Positions 1-7,107 are shown, numbered from the stretch's first letter. The stretch is DNA of 64,000 nt from Nocardioides sp. 1609 (GCF_004522105.1 NZ_SPUJ01000003.1:682001-746000), one strand, 5' to 3'. Numbers and translations: made by a program. Notes: generated by a model from the letters alone, not told the origin.

Positions 1-485
1 CGCGCAGCACCGCGAAGGGACCCGAGGACACCCTGCGCATCCTGATCGAGGAGGTCGTCCACGAGACGACCCACGACCTCGGCGTCGACCCCGGGCTGCA
101 GAAGGACGGCGTCGAGAGGCACCTCCAGGAGCTGCTGGCCGAGCACCCCGCGACGCTCGCCGACGGCCTGAGCCTGGTGCGTCGCGAGTTCCCCACGGCG
201 ATCGGCCCGGTCGACCTGATGTGCCGCGACGCCGGCGGGCTCAGCGTCGCCGTCGAGATCAAGCGCCGCGGGGAGATCGACGGCGTCGAGCAGCTGACCC
301 GCTACCTCGAGCTGCTCAACCGCGACCCCGCGCTGACCCGCAGGGGCGCCGTCCGCGGCATCTTCGCGGCCCAGGAGATCAAGCCGCAGGCGCGGGTGCT
401 GGCCACCGACCGCGGCATCGCCTGCGCCGTGGTCGACTACGACGCCCTGCGCGGCATCGACGACTCCGAGCACCGGCTCTTCTAG
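1..485 (+). CDS. nucS: Endonuclease NucS, C-terminal part (5' end outside window)
   Basis: The reading frame is open from the left edge (first full codon at position 3), so only about the last 160 residues of a protein usually near 230 aa are present. The visible part is the RecB-like nuclease domain. It has GPVDLMCRD, carrying the metal-binding Asp, then VAVEIKRR, the E-x-K catalytic pair, then [13 protein letters not shown]. In actinobacteria and archaea NucS cuts both strands at mismatches and provides non-canonical mismatch repair in the absence of MutS/MutL. The stop is 8 bp before the next gene, so the two are probably cotranscribed. The family assignment is firm; the true start cannot be seen. 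Confidence 0.93.
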   Translation, partial: RSTAKGPEDTLRILIEEVVHETTHDLGVDPGLQKDGVERHLQELLAEHPATLADGLSLVRREFPTAIGPVDLMCRDAGGLSVAVEIKRRGEIDGVEQLTRYLELLNRDPALTRRGAVRGIFAAQEIKPQARVLATDRGIACAVVDYDALRGIDDSEHRLF

Positions 486-492
486 GTCCGTC

Positions 493-1260
493 GTGCGGGT
501 CTTCCACATCGCCACCGTCGCCGACTGGGAGGCCGCCCTCGTCTCCGGGCGCTACACGACGTCCACGATCGGCCGCACCCTCGCCGAGGAGGGCTTCATC
601 CACGCCAGCCGCGGCGACCAGTGGCAGGGCGTGCGCGACCGGTTCTACGCCGACGTCGCCGAGCCGCTCGTGCTCCTCGTCCTCGACACCGACCTGCTCA
701 CCTCGCCGGTGGTCGAGGAACCGGTCGAGGGCGCGGCGCCCGGGAGCGAGACGTTCCCGCACGTGTACGGCGCGATCACCCCGGACGCCGTCGTCCGCAC
801 GATCGCGCTGACCGACCCCCCTCTGCCGGCCGACCCCCCTCCGCCGGCCGACCCCCCTCCGCCGGCCGACCCCCCGCCGCCGGCCGACCCCCCTCCGCCG
901 GCCGACCCCCCTCCGCCGGCCGACCCCCCTCCGCCGGCCGACCCCCCTCCGCCGGCCGACCCCCCTCCGCCGGCCGACCCCCCTCCGCTGGTCGAGCCGG
1001 CGAGCGCCAGCGAGCCGAGTCGAGACCCCGCGCCCGCACCACCACCGCAGGCGGTCCCCGAGCCGTCCTTCAGCCGGATCTACTTCCAGGAGCTGTTCCG
1101 CAACCTCCTCGTCGCGAGCCTGGTCCTGGCCCTCGTGGTGGCCGCCACCCTCACCGGCCGGGCCCTCGACGAGGACTGGGGACCGATCACCGGCGCCGTG
1201 CTCGGACTGGTCGTCGGCGTGCTGGTGGCCCGCCGGGTCGCGGCCCGGCGAGAGCCCTGA
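493..1260 (+). CDS. DUF952 protein with proline-rich repeat and C-terminal membrane anchor
   Basis: The 255-aa protein starts at GTG 493, just after nucS; the SD is weak. Residues 1 to about 100 are a DUF952 domain (FHIATVADWEAAL, EEGFIHAS, FPHVYGAI), a small fold related to ADP-ribose/NAD-type binding domains but without an established reaction. Residues 107-166 are ten hexapeptides of the ADPPPP type encoded by an 18-bp tandem repeat. The end has two hydrophobic segments (about 204-222 and 232-247) linked by an acidic turn and finishes in RRVAARREP. Most DUF952 proteins are near 110 aa and cytosolic, so the Pro spacer and membrane hairpin are unusual. The inferred role is a cytoplasmic domain tethered to the membrane by a stiff spacer; the function is unknown. 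Confidence 0.85.
   Translation: MRVFHIATVADWEAALVSGRYTTSTIGRTLAEEGFIHASRGDQWQGVRDRFYADVAEPLVLLVLDTDLLTSPVVEEPVEGAAPGSETFPHVYGAITPDAVVRTIALTDPPLPADPPPPADPPPPADPPPPADPPPPADPPPPADPPPPADPPPPADPPPPADPPPLVEPASASEPSRDPAPAPPPQAVPEPSFSRIYFQELFRNLLVASLVLALVVAATLTGRALDEDWGPITGAVLGLVVGVLVARRVAARREP
811..990 (+). repeat. 18-bp in-frame tandem repeat (ten units)
   Basis: Ten head-to-tail units of 18 bp encode TDPPLP, eight ADPPPP and a final ADPPPL inside the DUF952 gene. Most units are identical at the DNA level (GCCGAC then CCCCCT then CCGCCG), with one third-position change. Such near-identity points to recent expansion by slippage or unequal exchange, so copy number may vary between strains. Confidence 0.95.
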
Positions 1261-1304
1261 CCACACCGCCGGGGCCGGGAGGTTTCCTCAGTGATCCCTC
1301 AGGA

Positions 1305-1316
1305 TATGTTCCGCTC
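1305..1316 (+). promoter_or_regulatory. Leaderless-type -10 hexamer
   Basis: TATGTT at 1305-1310 lies six bases before the GTG start at 1317 and no SD sequence is present. A start site about seven bases after a -10 element would fall on the start codon, as expected for a leaderless mRNA. Confidence 0.5.
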
Positions 1317-1661
1317 GTGACTACATCGACGCTCCCCCAGACCCGCACCCGCAAGCGGACGAGGTTCCTCGGCCTCGCCGCCATGACCGTCGTCCTCGGC
1401 ACGACGCTCACCGCCTGCGGTGGCAACGACCTCGACAACGCCACCTGTGGCGAGATCAAGGACATGTCGACCGACGAGTTCTTCGACTTCATGAAGGACG
1501 CCGCCGAGGACGACGGCTCCGACGACGCCAAGGAGCTCGTCGACGGCCTCGAGGCCCTGCCGGACGACCAGCGCGGCCCCTACCAGGAGGCGTTCGTCGG
1601 CACGATCTGCGAGGGCGAGGACGACGGCACCAAGCTGAAGGACACCGAGTTCGGCAACTGA
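1317..1661 (+). CDS. Small acidic lipoprotein
   Basis: The protein has 114 aa from a GTG start chosen because it directly follows a -10-like hexamer and places a signal peptide at the N-terminus. A basic stretch (RTRKRTR) is followed by a hydrophobic core and the lipobox LTAC with the lipidated Cys at residue 34. The mature part is rich in Asp and Glu and contains two more Cys, near residues 44 and 99, which could form a disulfide outside the cell. No family is recognised. The next gene encodes a lipoprotein of the same build, so the pair may be distant paralogues. Confidence 0.8.
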   Translation: MTTSTLPQTRTRKRTRFLGLAAMTVVLGTTLTACGGNDLDNATCGEIKDMSTDEFFDFMKDAAEDDGSDDAKELVDGLEALPDDQRGPYQEAFVGTICEGEDDGTKLKDTEFGN

Positions 1662-1695
1662 CGACCCGGATCCACCGGAGGCCACCCACGGCCAC

Positions 1696-1733
1696 CGACG
1701 GCCCGCCCCGACCTCGGTCGGGGCGGGCCGTCG
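1696..1733 (+). terminator. Strong GC hairpin, probable terminator
   Basis: An 18-bp perfect stem (1696-1713 with 1716-1733) closes over two bases between the two lipoprotein genes. No T-run follows, which is common for actinobacterial terminators. It probably ends transcription from 1317 and leaves the gene at 1756 to its own promoter. Confidence 0.7.
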
Positions 1734-1742
1734 TCGTCCCGG

Positions 1743-1755
1743 TAAGTTCGGGGAC
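1743..1755 (+). promoter_or_regulatory. Leaderless-type -10 hexamer
   Basis: TAAGTT at 1743-1748 lies seven bases before the GTG start at 1756, just after a terminator hairpin. No SD is visible between it and the start codon. Confidence 0.5.
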
Positions 1756-2163
1756 GTGACCTCGCGCCTGCGCTCCGCCCTGACGACCGGCGTCGCGACC
1801 ACGGCGCTGCTCGCCCTCTCGGCCTGCGGCGGCATCGCGGCGGACGCGCCGACCGACGCCTCCCTGGAGGACTTCTGCACCGCCAGTGCGGCCATCGACC
1901 GCACCGCCGGCGAGTTCGCGGCCGGGCTGGCCGAGGCCGGCACCCCCGCCGACGTGAGCGAGCAGGTCCGGGCCGGGTTCGAGATCTACGTCGACGCCCT
2001 CGACGACAAGGGCGACGAGGCCTACGACGAGGCGCGCAGCAGCCTGGCCGTCCCGGAGGACGACGTCGAGGACGGCGACGCGTTCATCGCGTACATGACC
2101 GAGACCTGCGAGCGGTACTTCGCCGACCTCGCCCCCGACGGCAGCGACGTCCCGGCGCCGTGA
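1756..2163 (+). CDS. Small acidic lipoprotein
   Basis: The 135-aa protein starts at GTG 1756 with a short basic N-terminus, a hydrophobic core and the lipobox LSAC (lipidated Cys 24). The mature domain is acidic and predicted helical, with Cys 41 and Cys near 119 as the only other cysteines. This matches the layout of the preceding lipoprotein: lipobox, an early Cys and a late Cys. It should be anchored to the outer face of the membrane. No known domain was recognised. It ends 18 bp before the convergent oxidase gene. Confidence 0.8.
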   Translation: MTSRLRSALTTGVATTALLALSACGGIAADAPTDASLEDFCTASAAIDRTAGEFAAGLAEAGTPADVSEQVRAGFEIYVDALDDKGDEAYDEARSSLAVPEDDVEDGDAFIAYMTETCERYFADLAPDGSDVPAP

Positions 2164-2181
2164 GCGCCTGACCGTCCGCGG

Positions 2182-3054
2182 TCAGTCGCCGCTGGCCGGT
2201 CCGACCAGCCCGACGACGTCGTCGGCGCACCCCCACGAGAGCGTCACCCCGGCGCCACCGTGGCCGTAGCAGTGCACGACCCCGCCCACCCGTTCGAGGC
2301 GCACCTCGGGTCGTGCGGGCCGCAGCCCGACCTTGTGCCGCAGCACCCGCGCGTGGGCCAGGGCCGGCACCAGGCGCGCGGCCCGCGCGACGATGTCGGC
2401 GGCCGTCGCGGGCGACGGCGTCCGGCTCCACTCCCCGACGTCGTCGGTGCCGCCGACGACGATCTCCCGCGCGCGGGGCACGACGTACGTCGGCGCCCGG
2501 GCGTCGAGCCACCAGCGGTCGAGACCGACCTGCTCGAGGACGACGACCTGGCCGGCGGCCGGGACCACCGTCGGGTCGGCGCCGAGCAGCCGGGCGCCCA
2601 GGCCCGAGCAGTTGACCAGCACGTCGCCGCGCTCGGCCCGGTCGGCCCGATCGGCGCCGCCCAGGTGCGCGAGGGTCGACAGGTTGAGCCGGGTCAGTGT
2701 GCCGCCGAGCGACTCGATCCGGGCCACGAGCCAGCGCAGGTAGACCGGGAGGTCGACGACGGGGGCGACGCGGACGCCGTGCTCGACGTCGGTGCCCTCC
2801 ATCAGCACGACGCCGTGCGGCATCCCGGTGCCGACGCGGCTCAGCGTCTCGTACGCCGCGACCGACCGCGCCGTCCACGCCTCGACGAGGTCGGGCGGCC
2901 CGGCCCGGTGCGGGTGCACGAGCCCGGCCGCGACCGCGGACGTCGTCTCGAGCGGCAGGTCGCGCGCGACGACGTCGACGCGGTGACCCGCCTCGAGCAG
3001 CCGGACGGCGCAGGTGAGGCCGACCACGCCGGCTCCGACGACGATGACCCTCAT
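2182..3054 (-). CDS. FAD-dependent oxidase, D-amino-acid oxidase family
   Basis: The protein has 290 aa from the ATG at 3054. The N-terminus is a Rossmann FAD-binding motif (VVGAGVVGLTCAVRLLEAGH, residues 5-24). Near the end VVHCYGHGGAGVTLSWG matches the D-amino-acid oxidase signature that contacts flavin and substrate. The family oxidises D-amino acids (or glycine/D-Asp) to keto acids, ammonia and hydrogen peroxide; the exact substrate cannot be read. It begins 11 bp after the ferritin stop codon, so the two are likely one transcript. Ferritin handling iron next to a peroxide-producing enzyme is a plausible but unproven link. Confidence 0.87.
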   Translation of the reverse strand: MRVIVVGAGVVGLTCAVRLLEAGHRVDVVARDLPLETTSAVAAGLVHPHRAGPPDLVEAWTARSVAAYETLSRVGTGMPHGVVLMEGTDVEHGVRVAPVVDLPVYLRWLVARIESLGGTLTRLNLSTLAHLGGADRADRAERGDVLVNCSGLGARLLGADPTVVPAAGQVVVLEQVGLDRWWLDARAPTYVVPRAREIVVGGTDDVGEWSRTPSPATAADIVARAARLVPALAHARVLRHKVGLRPARPEVRLERVGGVVHCYGHGGAGVTLSWGCADDVVGLVGPASGD

Positions 3055-3065
3055 GGGGCTGGCGC

Positions 3066-3590
3066 CTACGCGCCGGCGATCCTCGGCGCGGTGGCGTCCG
3101 TGCCCTCGCCACCCTGCTCGCGGGCGACGTAGTCCTCGATGTCGTCGATGTCGTGGGCGTTGCGGTTGACCACGGCCAGCAGGTCGCTCATGGTGGCGAC
3201 CTCCTCGACCTGCTCCTTGATGAACCACTGCATGAACTGCTCGGAGGCGAAGTCGCCCTCCTCGCGGGCGACCCGCAGCAGCTGGTTGATCTGCTCGGTG
3301 ACCTTCTTCTCCTGGGCCAGCGCCAGCTCGACCGGGGCCACGACGCCCTCGAAGGTCGGCACCGGCGCCTCGACGCCCGGGATCACGACGTCGGCGTCGG
3401 TGTCGAGGAGGTACTGCACCATCATCATCGCGTGGTCGCGCTCCTCGAGCGCCTGCCCGTAGAAGAGGGCGGCCATCTGCGGCATGGTCAGCGCGTCGTA
3501 GTGGACCGCGACCGAGAGGTACTGGTTGTGGGCAGACAGCTCGTTGCCGATCTGGGCGTTGAGCAGGTCGACGAAACGGGGTGCGGGCAC
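3066..3590 (-). CDS. Ferritin (non-haem, bacterial type)
   Basis: The protein has 174 aa. The GTG at 3590 was chosen because GGAGG lies five bases upstream and the protein then begins directly with helix A. Helix motifs NELSAHNQYL and EERDHAMMMVQYLL supply ferroxidase-site Glu and His residues, and a second bundle (QLLRVAREEGDFASEQFMQWF) completes the four-helix fold. Ferritins oxidise Fe(II) and store it as a mineral in a 24-subunit shell in the cytoplasm. It sits between a Cys-rich 62-aa protein and an FAD oxidase on the same strand, downstream of an IdeR-like box, which suggests iron control. Confidence 0.93.
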   Translation of the reverse strand: MPAPRFVDLLNAQIGNELSAHNQYLSVAVHYDALTMPQMAALFYGQALEERDHAMMMVQYLLDTDADVVIPGVEAPVPTFEGVVAPVELALAQEKKVTEQINQLLRVAREEGDFASEQFMQWFIKEQVEEVATMSDLLAVVNRNAHDIDDIEDYVAREQGGEGTDATAPRIAGA

Positions 3591-3616
3591 GGGAGCCTCC
3601 GGGTCAGAGAAGGCTG

Positions 3617-3805
3617 TCAGGCCGCCTTCGTGAGCTTCTTCTTGGTGACCTTCTTGCCGTCGAGACGGACCAGATGGCGACGCTTCACGGTATACCCCGG
3701 GGGCAGCGTGCCCTCCTTGAGCATCCGCAACGGACACCGCCCGCACTTCTTCCTCGACTCGCAGCACTTCATCTTCGGAAGCTTCGCGACGTTGCCCTTG
3801 CCCAC
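3617..3805 (-). CDS. Small Cys-rich basic protein
   Basis: The protein is 62 aa with a GTG start placed six bases after a TAGCCT hexamer. It is strongly basic and contains CCESRKKCGRCP (Cys 14, 15, 21, 24), a cluster able to bind zinc or an iron-sulfur centre, and ends in a Lys-rich tail (KKVTKKKLTKAA). I do not recognise a characterised family, though similar short proteins occur in actinobacteria. It is the first gene of an operon with ferritin (26-bp gap) and the oxidase, so a role in metal handling or nucleic-acid binding under iron control is possible. This is inference from context. Confidence 0.8.
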   Translation of the reverse strand: MGKGNVAKLPKMKCCESRKKCGRCPLRMLKEGTLPPGYTVKRRHLVRLDGKKVTKKKLTKAA

Positions 3806-3817
3806 GTCCGCAGGCTA
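3806..3817 (-). promoter_or_regulatory. Leaderless-type -10 hexamer of the ferritin operon
   Basis: On the minus strand TAGCCT (3817-3812) is six bases before the GTG at 3805 and no SD is present. It would drive the Cys-rich protein, ferritin and oxidase genes. Confidence 0.5.
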
Positions 3818-3824
3818 ACAGAGG

Positions 3825-3843
3825 TGAGGCGAGGCTACCCTCT
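3825..3843. promoter_or_regulatory. IdeR/DtxR-like iron box
   Basis: The 19 bases TGAGGCGAGGCTACCCTCT match the IdeR consensus TTAGGTTAGGCTAACCTAA at 13 positions by my hand alignment. The match includes AGGCTA and CC in the right half. The box starts 8 bases upstream of the -10 hexamer, where a -35 element would lie. IdeR is known to control ferritin genes in mycobacteria. The match is imperfect, so confidence is modest. Confidence 0.35.
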
Positions 3844-3855
3844 CCTGGGCGCCGC

Positions 3856-5910
3856 TCACGGCTGCCCGGCGTCCCCGTCGGGGCCGAGGGGGGCGAGGTC
3901 GTTGGCGGCCCGGATCACCTCGACGATGCCGCCCATGATCGCCGTCAGGCCGAAGTCCTTCGGCGTGTAGACGGCGGCGACACCCGCCTGCATCAGCAGC
4001 CTGCCGTCGGACTCGGGGATGATCCCGCCGACGATGACCGGGACGTCGTCCAGCCCGGCCGCGCGCAGGCCCTCGAGCACCGACGGCACCAGCTCCATGT
4101 GGCTGCCCGACAGGATGGAGAGGCCGACGCAGTGCACGTCCTCGGCCACGGCGGCGCTGACGATCTGCTCCGGCGTGAGCCGGATGCCCTGGTAGACGAC
4201 CTCGAAGCCGGCGTCGCGGGCCCGGACGGCGACCTGCTCGGCGCCGTTCGAGTGCCCGTCGAGGCCGGGCTTGCCCACGAGCAGCCGCAGCCGTCCGCCG
4301 AGCTCCTCGCCGGTGGCCCGCACCCGCTCCCGGACGTCGGTCAGCTCGGCGCCGGCCTCCGCGACACCGACGGCACCGCCGACGCCGGTCGGGGCGCGGA
4401 ACTCGCCGAAGACCTCGCGCAGGGTCCCGGCCCACTCCCCCGTCGTGGCCCCGGCGCGCGCCGCCGCGAGGGTGGCCACCATCAGGTTCGTGTCGGTCTT
4501 GGCGTCCTCGGCGAGCCGCTGCAGGGCCGCGCGGACGCCGTCCTCGTCACGCTGCTCCTTCCAGGCCGCGACCGAGTCGAGCGCGGCCTGCTCGGCCAGC
4601 GGGTCGGCGGCCATGATGGCGCCGTCCAGGTCGGCGGTCAGCGGGGACGGCTCGGTGGTCTCGAAGCGGTTGACGCCGACGATCACCTCGTCGCCGTTCT
4701 CGATCCGCGCCCGGCGGGCGGCGTGGGCGGAGACCAGCTCCTGCTTCATGTAGCCGGACTCGACCGCAGCGATCGCCCCGCCGAGGGCCTGGACCCGGTC
4801 CATCTCGGCCGTCGCGCCCTCGACCAGCTCGGCGACCTTGGCCTCGACCACGTGGGAGCCCTCGAAGATGTCCTCGTGCTCGAGGAGGTCGGACTCGAAG
4901 GCGAGCACCTGCTGGAGGCGCAGCGACCACTGCTGGTCCCAGGGGCGCGGGAGGCCGAGGGCCTCGTTCCACGCCGGGAGCTGGACGGCGCGGGCGCGGG
5001 CGTCCTTCGACAGCGTCACGCCGAGCATCTCGAGCACGATCCGCTGGACGTTGTTCTCCGGCTGGGCCTCGGTGAGGCCGAGGGAGTTGACCTGCACGCC
5101 GTAGCGGAACCGGCGCATCTTCGGGTCCTCGACGCCGTACCGGTCGCGGGTGATCTCCTCCCACATCCGCACGAAGGCGCGCATCTTGCACATCTCCTCG
5201 ACGAACCGGACGCCGGCGTTGACGAAGAAGGAGATCCGCCCGACGACCCTGCCGAAGTCGGCCTCGGACACCTGACCGGAGCTCCTCACCTGGTCGAGGA
5301 CGGCGATCGCCGTGCACAGCGCGTAGGCGATCTCCTGCGTCGGCGTCGCGCCGGCCTCCTGCAGGTGGTAGCTGCAGATGTTGATCGGGTTCCACTTCGG
5401 GATCTCGTGGACCGTGTAGGCGATCATGTCGCTGATCAGGCGCAGCGAGTGCTGCGGCGGGAAGACGTAGGTCCCGCGCGACAGGTACTCCTTGATGATG
5501 TCGTTCTGGGTGGTGCCGGCGAGCTGGTGGGCGACCTCCGACGGCTCCAGACCGGGGTTCTGCTCCTCGGCGGCCACCTGGTACATCGCGAGCATCCACA
5601 TCGCGGTCGCGTTGATCGTCATCGACGTGTTCATCCCGGTCAGCGGGATGTCGTCGAAGAGCCGCCGCATCTCGCCGAGGTGCGGCACGGGGACCCCGAC
5701 CTTGCCGACCTCGCCGCGCGCCAGGGGTGAGTCGGGGTCGTAGCCGGTCTGCGTCGGCAGGTCGAAGGCGACCGAGAGCCCCGTCTGCCCCTTGGCGAGG
5801 TTGGTCCGGTAGAGGGCGTTGGACGCCGTCGCCGTCGAGTGTCCGGCGTAGGTCCGCATCACCCACGGCGTGTCCTTCGGCCGACGTCCCGCGCTGTCCG
5901 TCTCGGTCAT
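3856..5910 (-). CDS. meaA: MeaA-type adenosylcobalamin-dependent acyl-CoA mutase
   Basis: The protein has 684 aa from ATG 5910. Residues up to about 530 form the substrate-binding barrel of the methylmalonyl-CoA mutase family (TYAGHSTATASNALYRTNL, FDLPTQTGYDPDSPLARGEVG, GTTQNDIIKEYLSRGTYVFPP, SFFVNAGVRFVEEMCKMRA). The C-terminal domain binds B12, with GKPGLDGHSNG near residues 545-555 supplying the D-x-H-x-x-G His ligand. It resembles Streptomyces MeaA and ethylmalonyl-CoA mutase more than MutB. No ccr (crotonyl-CoA carboxylase/reductase) is nearby, so the exact substrate is open. Both domains are in one chain, and an adenosyltransferase gene lies about 0.5 kb away. Confidence 0.9.
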   Translation of the reverse strand: MTETDSAGRRPKDTPWVMRTYAGHSTATASNALYRTNLAKGQTGLSVAFDLPTQTGYDPDSPLARGEVGKVGVPVPHLGEMRRLFDDIPLTGMNTSMTINATAMWMLAMYQVAAEEQNPGLEPSEVAHQLAGTTQNDIIKEYLSRGTYVFPPQHSLRLISDMIAYTVHEIPKWNPINICSYHLQEAGATPTQEIAYALCTAIAVLDQVRSSGQVSEADFGRVVGRISFFVNAGVRFVEEMCKMRAFVRMWEEITRDRYGVEDPKMRRFRYGVQVNSLGLTEAQPENNVQRIVLEMLGVTLSKDARARAVQLPAWNEALGLPRPWDQQWSLRLQQVLAFESDLLEHEDIFEGSHVVEAKVAELVEGATAEMDRVQALGGAIAAVESGYMKQELVSAHAARRARIENGDEVIVGVNRFETTEPSPLTADLDGAIMAADPLAEQAALDSVAAWKEQRDEDGVRAALQRLAEDAKTDTNLMVATLAAARAGATTGEWAGTLREVFGEFRAPTGVGGAVGVAEAGAELTDVRERVRATGEELGGRLRLLVGKPGLDGHSNGAEQVAVRARDAGFEVVYQGIRLTPEQIVSAAVAEDVHCVGLSILSGSHMELVPSVLEGLRAAGLDDVPVIVGGIIPESDGRLLMQAGVAAVYTPKDFGLTAIMGGIVEVIRAANDLAPLGPDGDAGQP

Positions 5911-5922
5911 GGACCGAGGGTA
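5911..5922 (-). promoter_or_regulatory. Leaderless-type -10 hexamer of meaA
   Basis: TACCCT (5922-5917 on the minus strand) precedes the ATG at 5910 by six bases. No purine-rich SD is present in between. Confidence 0.5.
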
Positions 5923-5929
5923 AGCGGTT

Positions 5930-5946
5930 GTTAACCGGCTGGTAAC
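5930..5946. promoter_or_regulatory. Near-palindromic operator candidate upstream of meaA
   Basis: GTTAACCGGCTGGTAAC is 17 bp and symmetric at 12 of its 16 paired positions, with perfect outer GTTA/TAAC arms. It covers the position of a -35 element relative to the meaA -10 hexamer, so a dimeric repressor bound there would block transcription. The regulator is unknown. Confidence 0.35.
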
Positions 5947-5993
5947 TACGTCCGGAGTGGCATATCCGACACGGTCAGCCCTTGCCAGGAGGG

Positions 5994-6299
5994 TCAGGCG
6001 GAGGCCGCGACCCGCTCGACCTCCACCAGCCGGTAGAGGTGGGTCAGGTGCAGCAACCGGCGCACGGCGCCGTTGCACCCGCGCAGGGTGAGGTGCTGGC
6101 CCTCGTGGACCGCGTGCCGCGAGGCGGCGGCGAGGACCCGCAGCGCGGTGACGTCGACCGAGTCGACGTCGGTCAGGTCGACGACCACGTGGTCGTGGGC
6201 CGCGAGGTGGTCGTAGACGGCGATCCGGACCTCCCACGTGCTGCGCACGTCGAAGTCGCCCGTCAGCACCAGCGCCGGTCCGTCGATCACGATGTCCAT
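5994..6299 (-). CDS. STAS-domain protein, anti-sigma factor antagonist-like
   Basis: The 101-aa protein starts at ATG 6299 with GGAGG eight to nine bases upstream. The whole length is a STAS domain: VIDGPALVLTGDFDVRSTWEV, then VVVDLTDVDSVDVTALRVL, where the Ser/Asp-Val-Thr turn sits at the usual phosphorylation-site position, then a C-terminal helix. Such proteins bind anti-sigma kinases and release an alternative sigma factor. No partner kinase or sigma gene is adjacent, so it is an orphan. Transcription is toward meaA (83-bp gap), so cotranscription is possible but meaA has its own promoter signal. Confidence 0.85.
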   Translation of the reverse strand: MDIVIDGPALVLTGDFDVRSTWEVRIAVYDHLAAHDHVVVDLTDVDSVDVTALRVLAAASRHAVHEGQHLTLRGCNGAVRRLLHLTHLYRLVEVERVAASA

Positions 6300-6404
6300 C
6301 GCTGGTCCTCCCGGTGTAGCGCCCGTCACACGTCGACCTGTCACCACTATGACGCTCCGAACCTCCCAGGGGTTGCACCGTCGGGCCAGCGAGTTTCGTC
6401 GCCA

Positions 6405-6438
6405 CCCGGGATCGGGCGGGCGCCCGGGATCGGGCGGG
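6405..6438. repeat. Two direct 16-bp repeats in a divergent intergenic region
   Basis: CCCGGGATCGGGCGGG occurs at 6405-6420 and again, identically, at 6423-6438. They lie 12-45 bases upstream of the -10 hexamer of the adenosyltransferase gene. They could be paired binding sites or a local duplication. Confidence 0.6.
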
Positions 6439-6449
6439 GCGCGGCCCGA

Positions 6450-6461
6450 TACCTTCACCCC
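6450..6461 (+). promoter_or_regulatory. Leaderless-type -10 hexamer
   Basis: TACCTT at 6450-6455 is six bases before the ATG at 6462; no SD is seen. This is the likely promoter of the adenosyltransferase gene. Confidence 0.5.
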
Positions 6462-7040
6462 ATGGTCAACCTCACCCGCATCTACACCCGGACCGGCGAC
6501 GGCGGCGAGACCCGCCTGGGCGACATGAGCCTCACGACGAAGAACGACCTGCGGCTGCACGCCTACGCCGACGTCGACGAGGCCAACGCGCACCTCGGCC
6601 TCGCGGTCGCGCAGGGTGGGCTCGAGGACGACGTGGTGCGGATCCTCGTCCACGTGCAGAACGACCTGTTCGACGTCGGCGCCGACTTCTGCACCCCCGT
6701 GGTGCCCGACCCGGAGTTCCCGCCGCTGCGGATCACCCAGGACTACGTCGACCGGCTCGAGGGCTGGTGCGACCACTACAACGAGCCGCTGGAGAAGCTC
6801 CGCTCGTTCATCCTCAGCGGTGGCACCCCCGGTGCCGCCCACCTGCACGTCTGCCGCACGGTGGTCCGGCGGGCCGAGCGCTCGGCCTGGGCCGCCTACG
6901 AGGTGCACGGCGAGGAGACGATGAACAGGCTCGCCATCACCTACCTCAACCGGCTCTCCGACCTGGTCTTCATCCTCGCCCGCCACGCCAACCGCGAGAA
7001 CGGCGACGTGCTGTGGGTGCCGGGCGGCGAGCGCGGCTGA
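6462..7040 (+). CDS. Cob(I)alamin adenosyltransferase, PduO type
   Basis: The protein has 192 aa, normal for the family. It begins with the ATP-binding motif TRTGDGGETRLGD, then DVDEANAHLG, and near the end has CRTVVRRAERSAW and the terminal helix TYLNRLSDLVFILARHANRE, all typical of PduO-type enzymes that act as trimers. It transfers the 5'-deoxyadenosyl group of ATP to cob(I)alamin, making adenosylcobalamin. Its place next to the B12-dependent mutase suggests it supplies that enzyme's cofactor. The start lies directly after a -10 hexamer. Confidence 0.93.
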   Translation: MVNLTRIYTRTGDGGETRLGDMSLTTKNDLRLHAYADVDEANAHLGLAVAQGGLEDDVVRILVHVQNDLFDVGADFCTPVVPDPEFPPLRITQDYVDRLEGWCDHYNEPLEKLRSFILSGGTPGAAHLHVCRTVVRRAERSAWAAYEVHGEETMNRLAITYLNRLSDLVFILARHANRENGDVLWVPGGERG

Positions 7041-7107
7041 GCGCCGCGACGCCGGACGCGGCGTCCCTGGGGAAGAGCCTCCGGCCCTGTCGGCGTCGGG
7101 TGGCAGC

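Noticed and set aside
811..990. Regularly spaced 18-bp repeats that could resemble a CRISPR array.
   Set aside because: Units are contiguous without unique spacers, stay in frame and encode ADPPPP.
3591..3767. A longer ferritin start at 3767.
   Set aside because: The extra 59 residues overlap the Cys-rich gene and lack family similarity; GTG 3590 has a perfect GGAGG.
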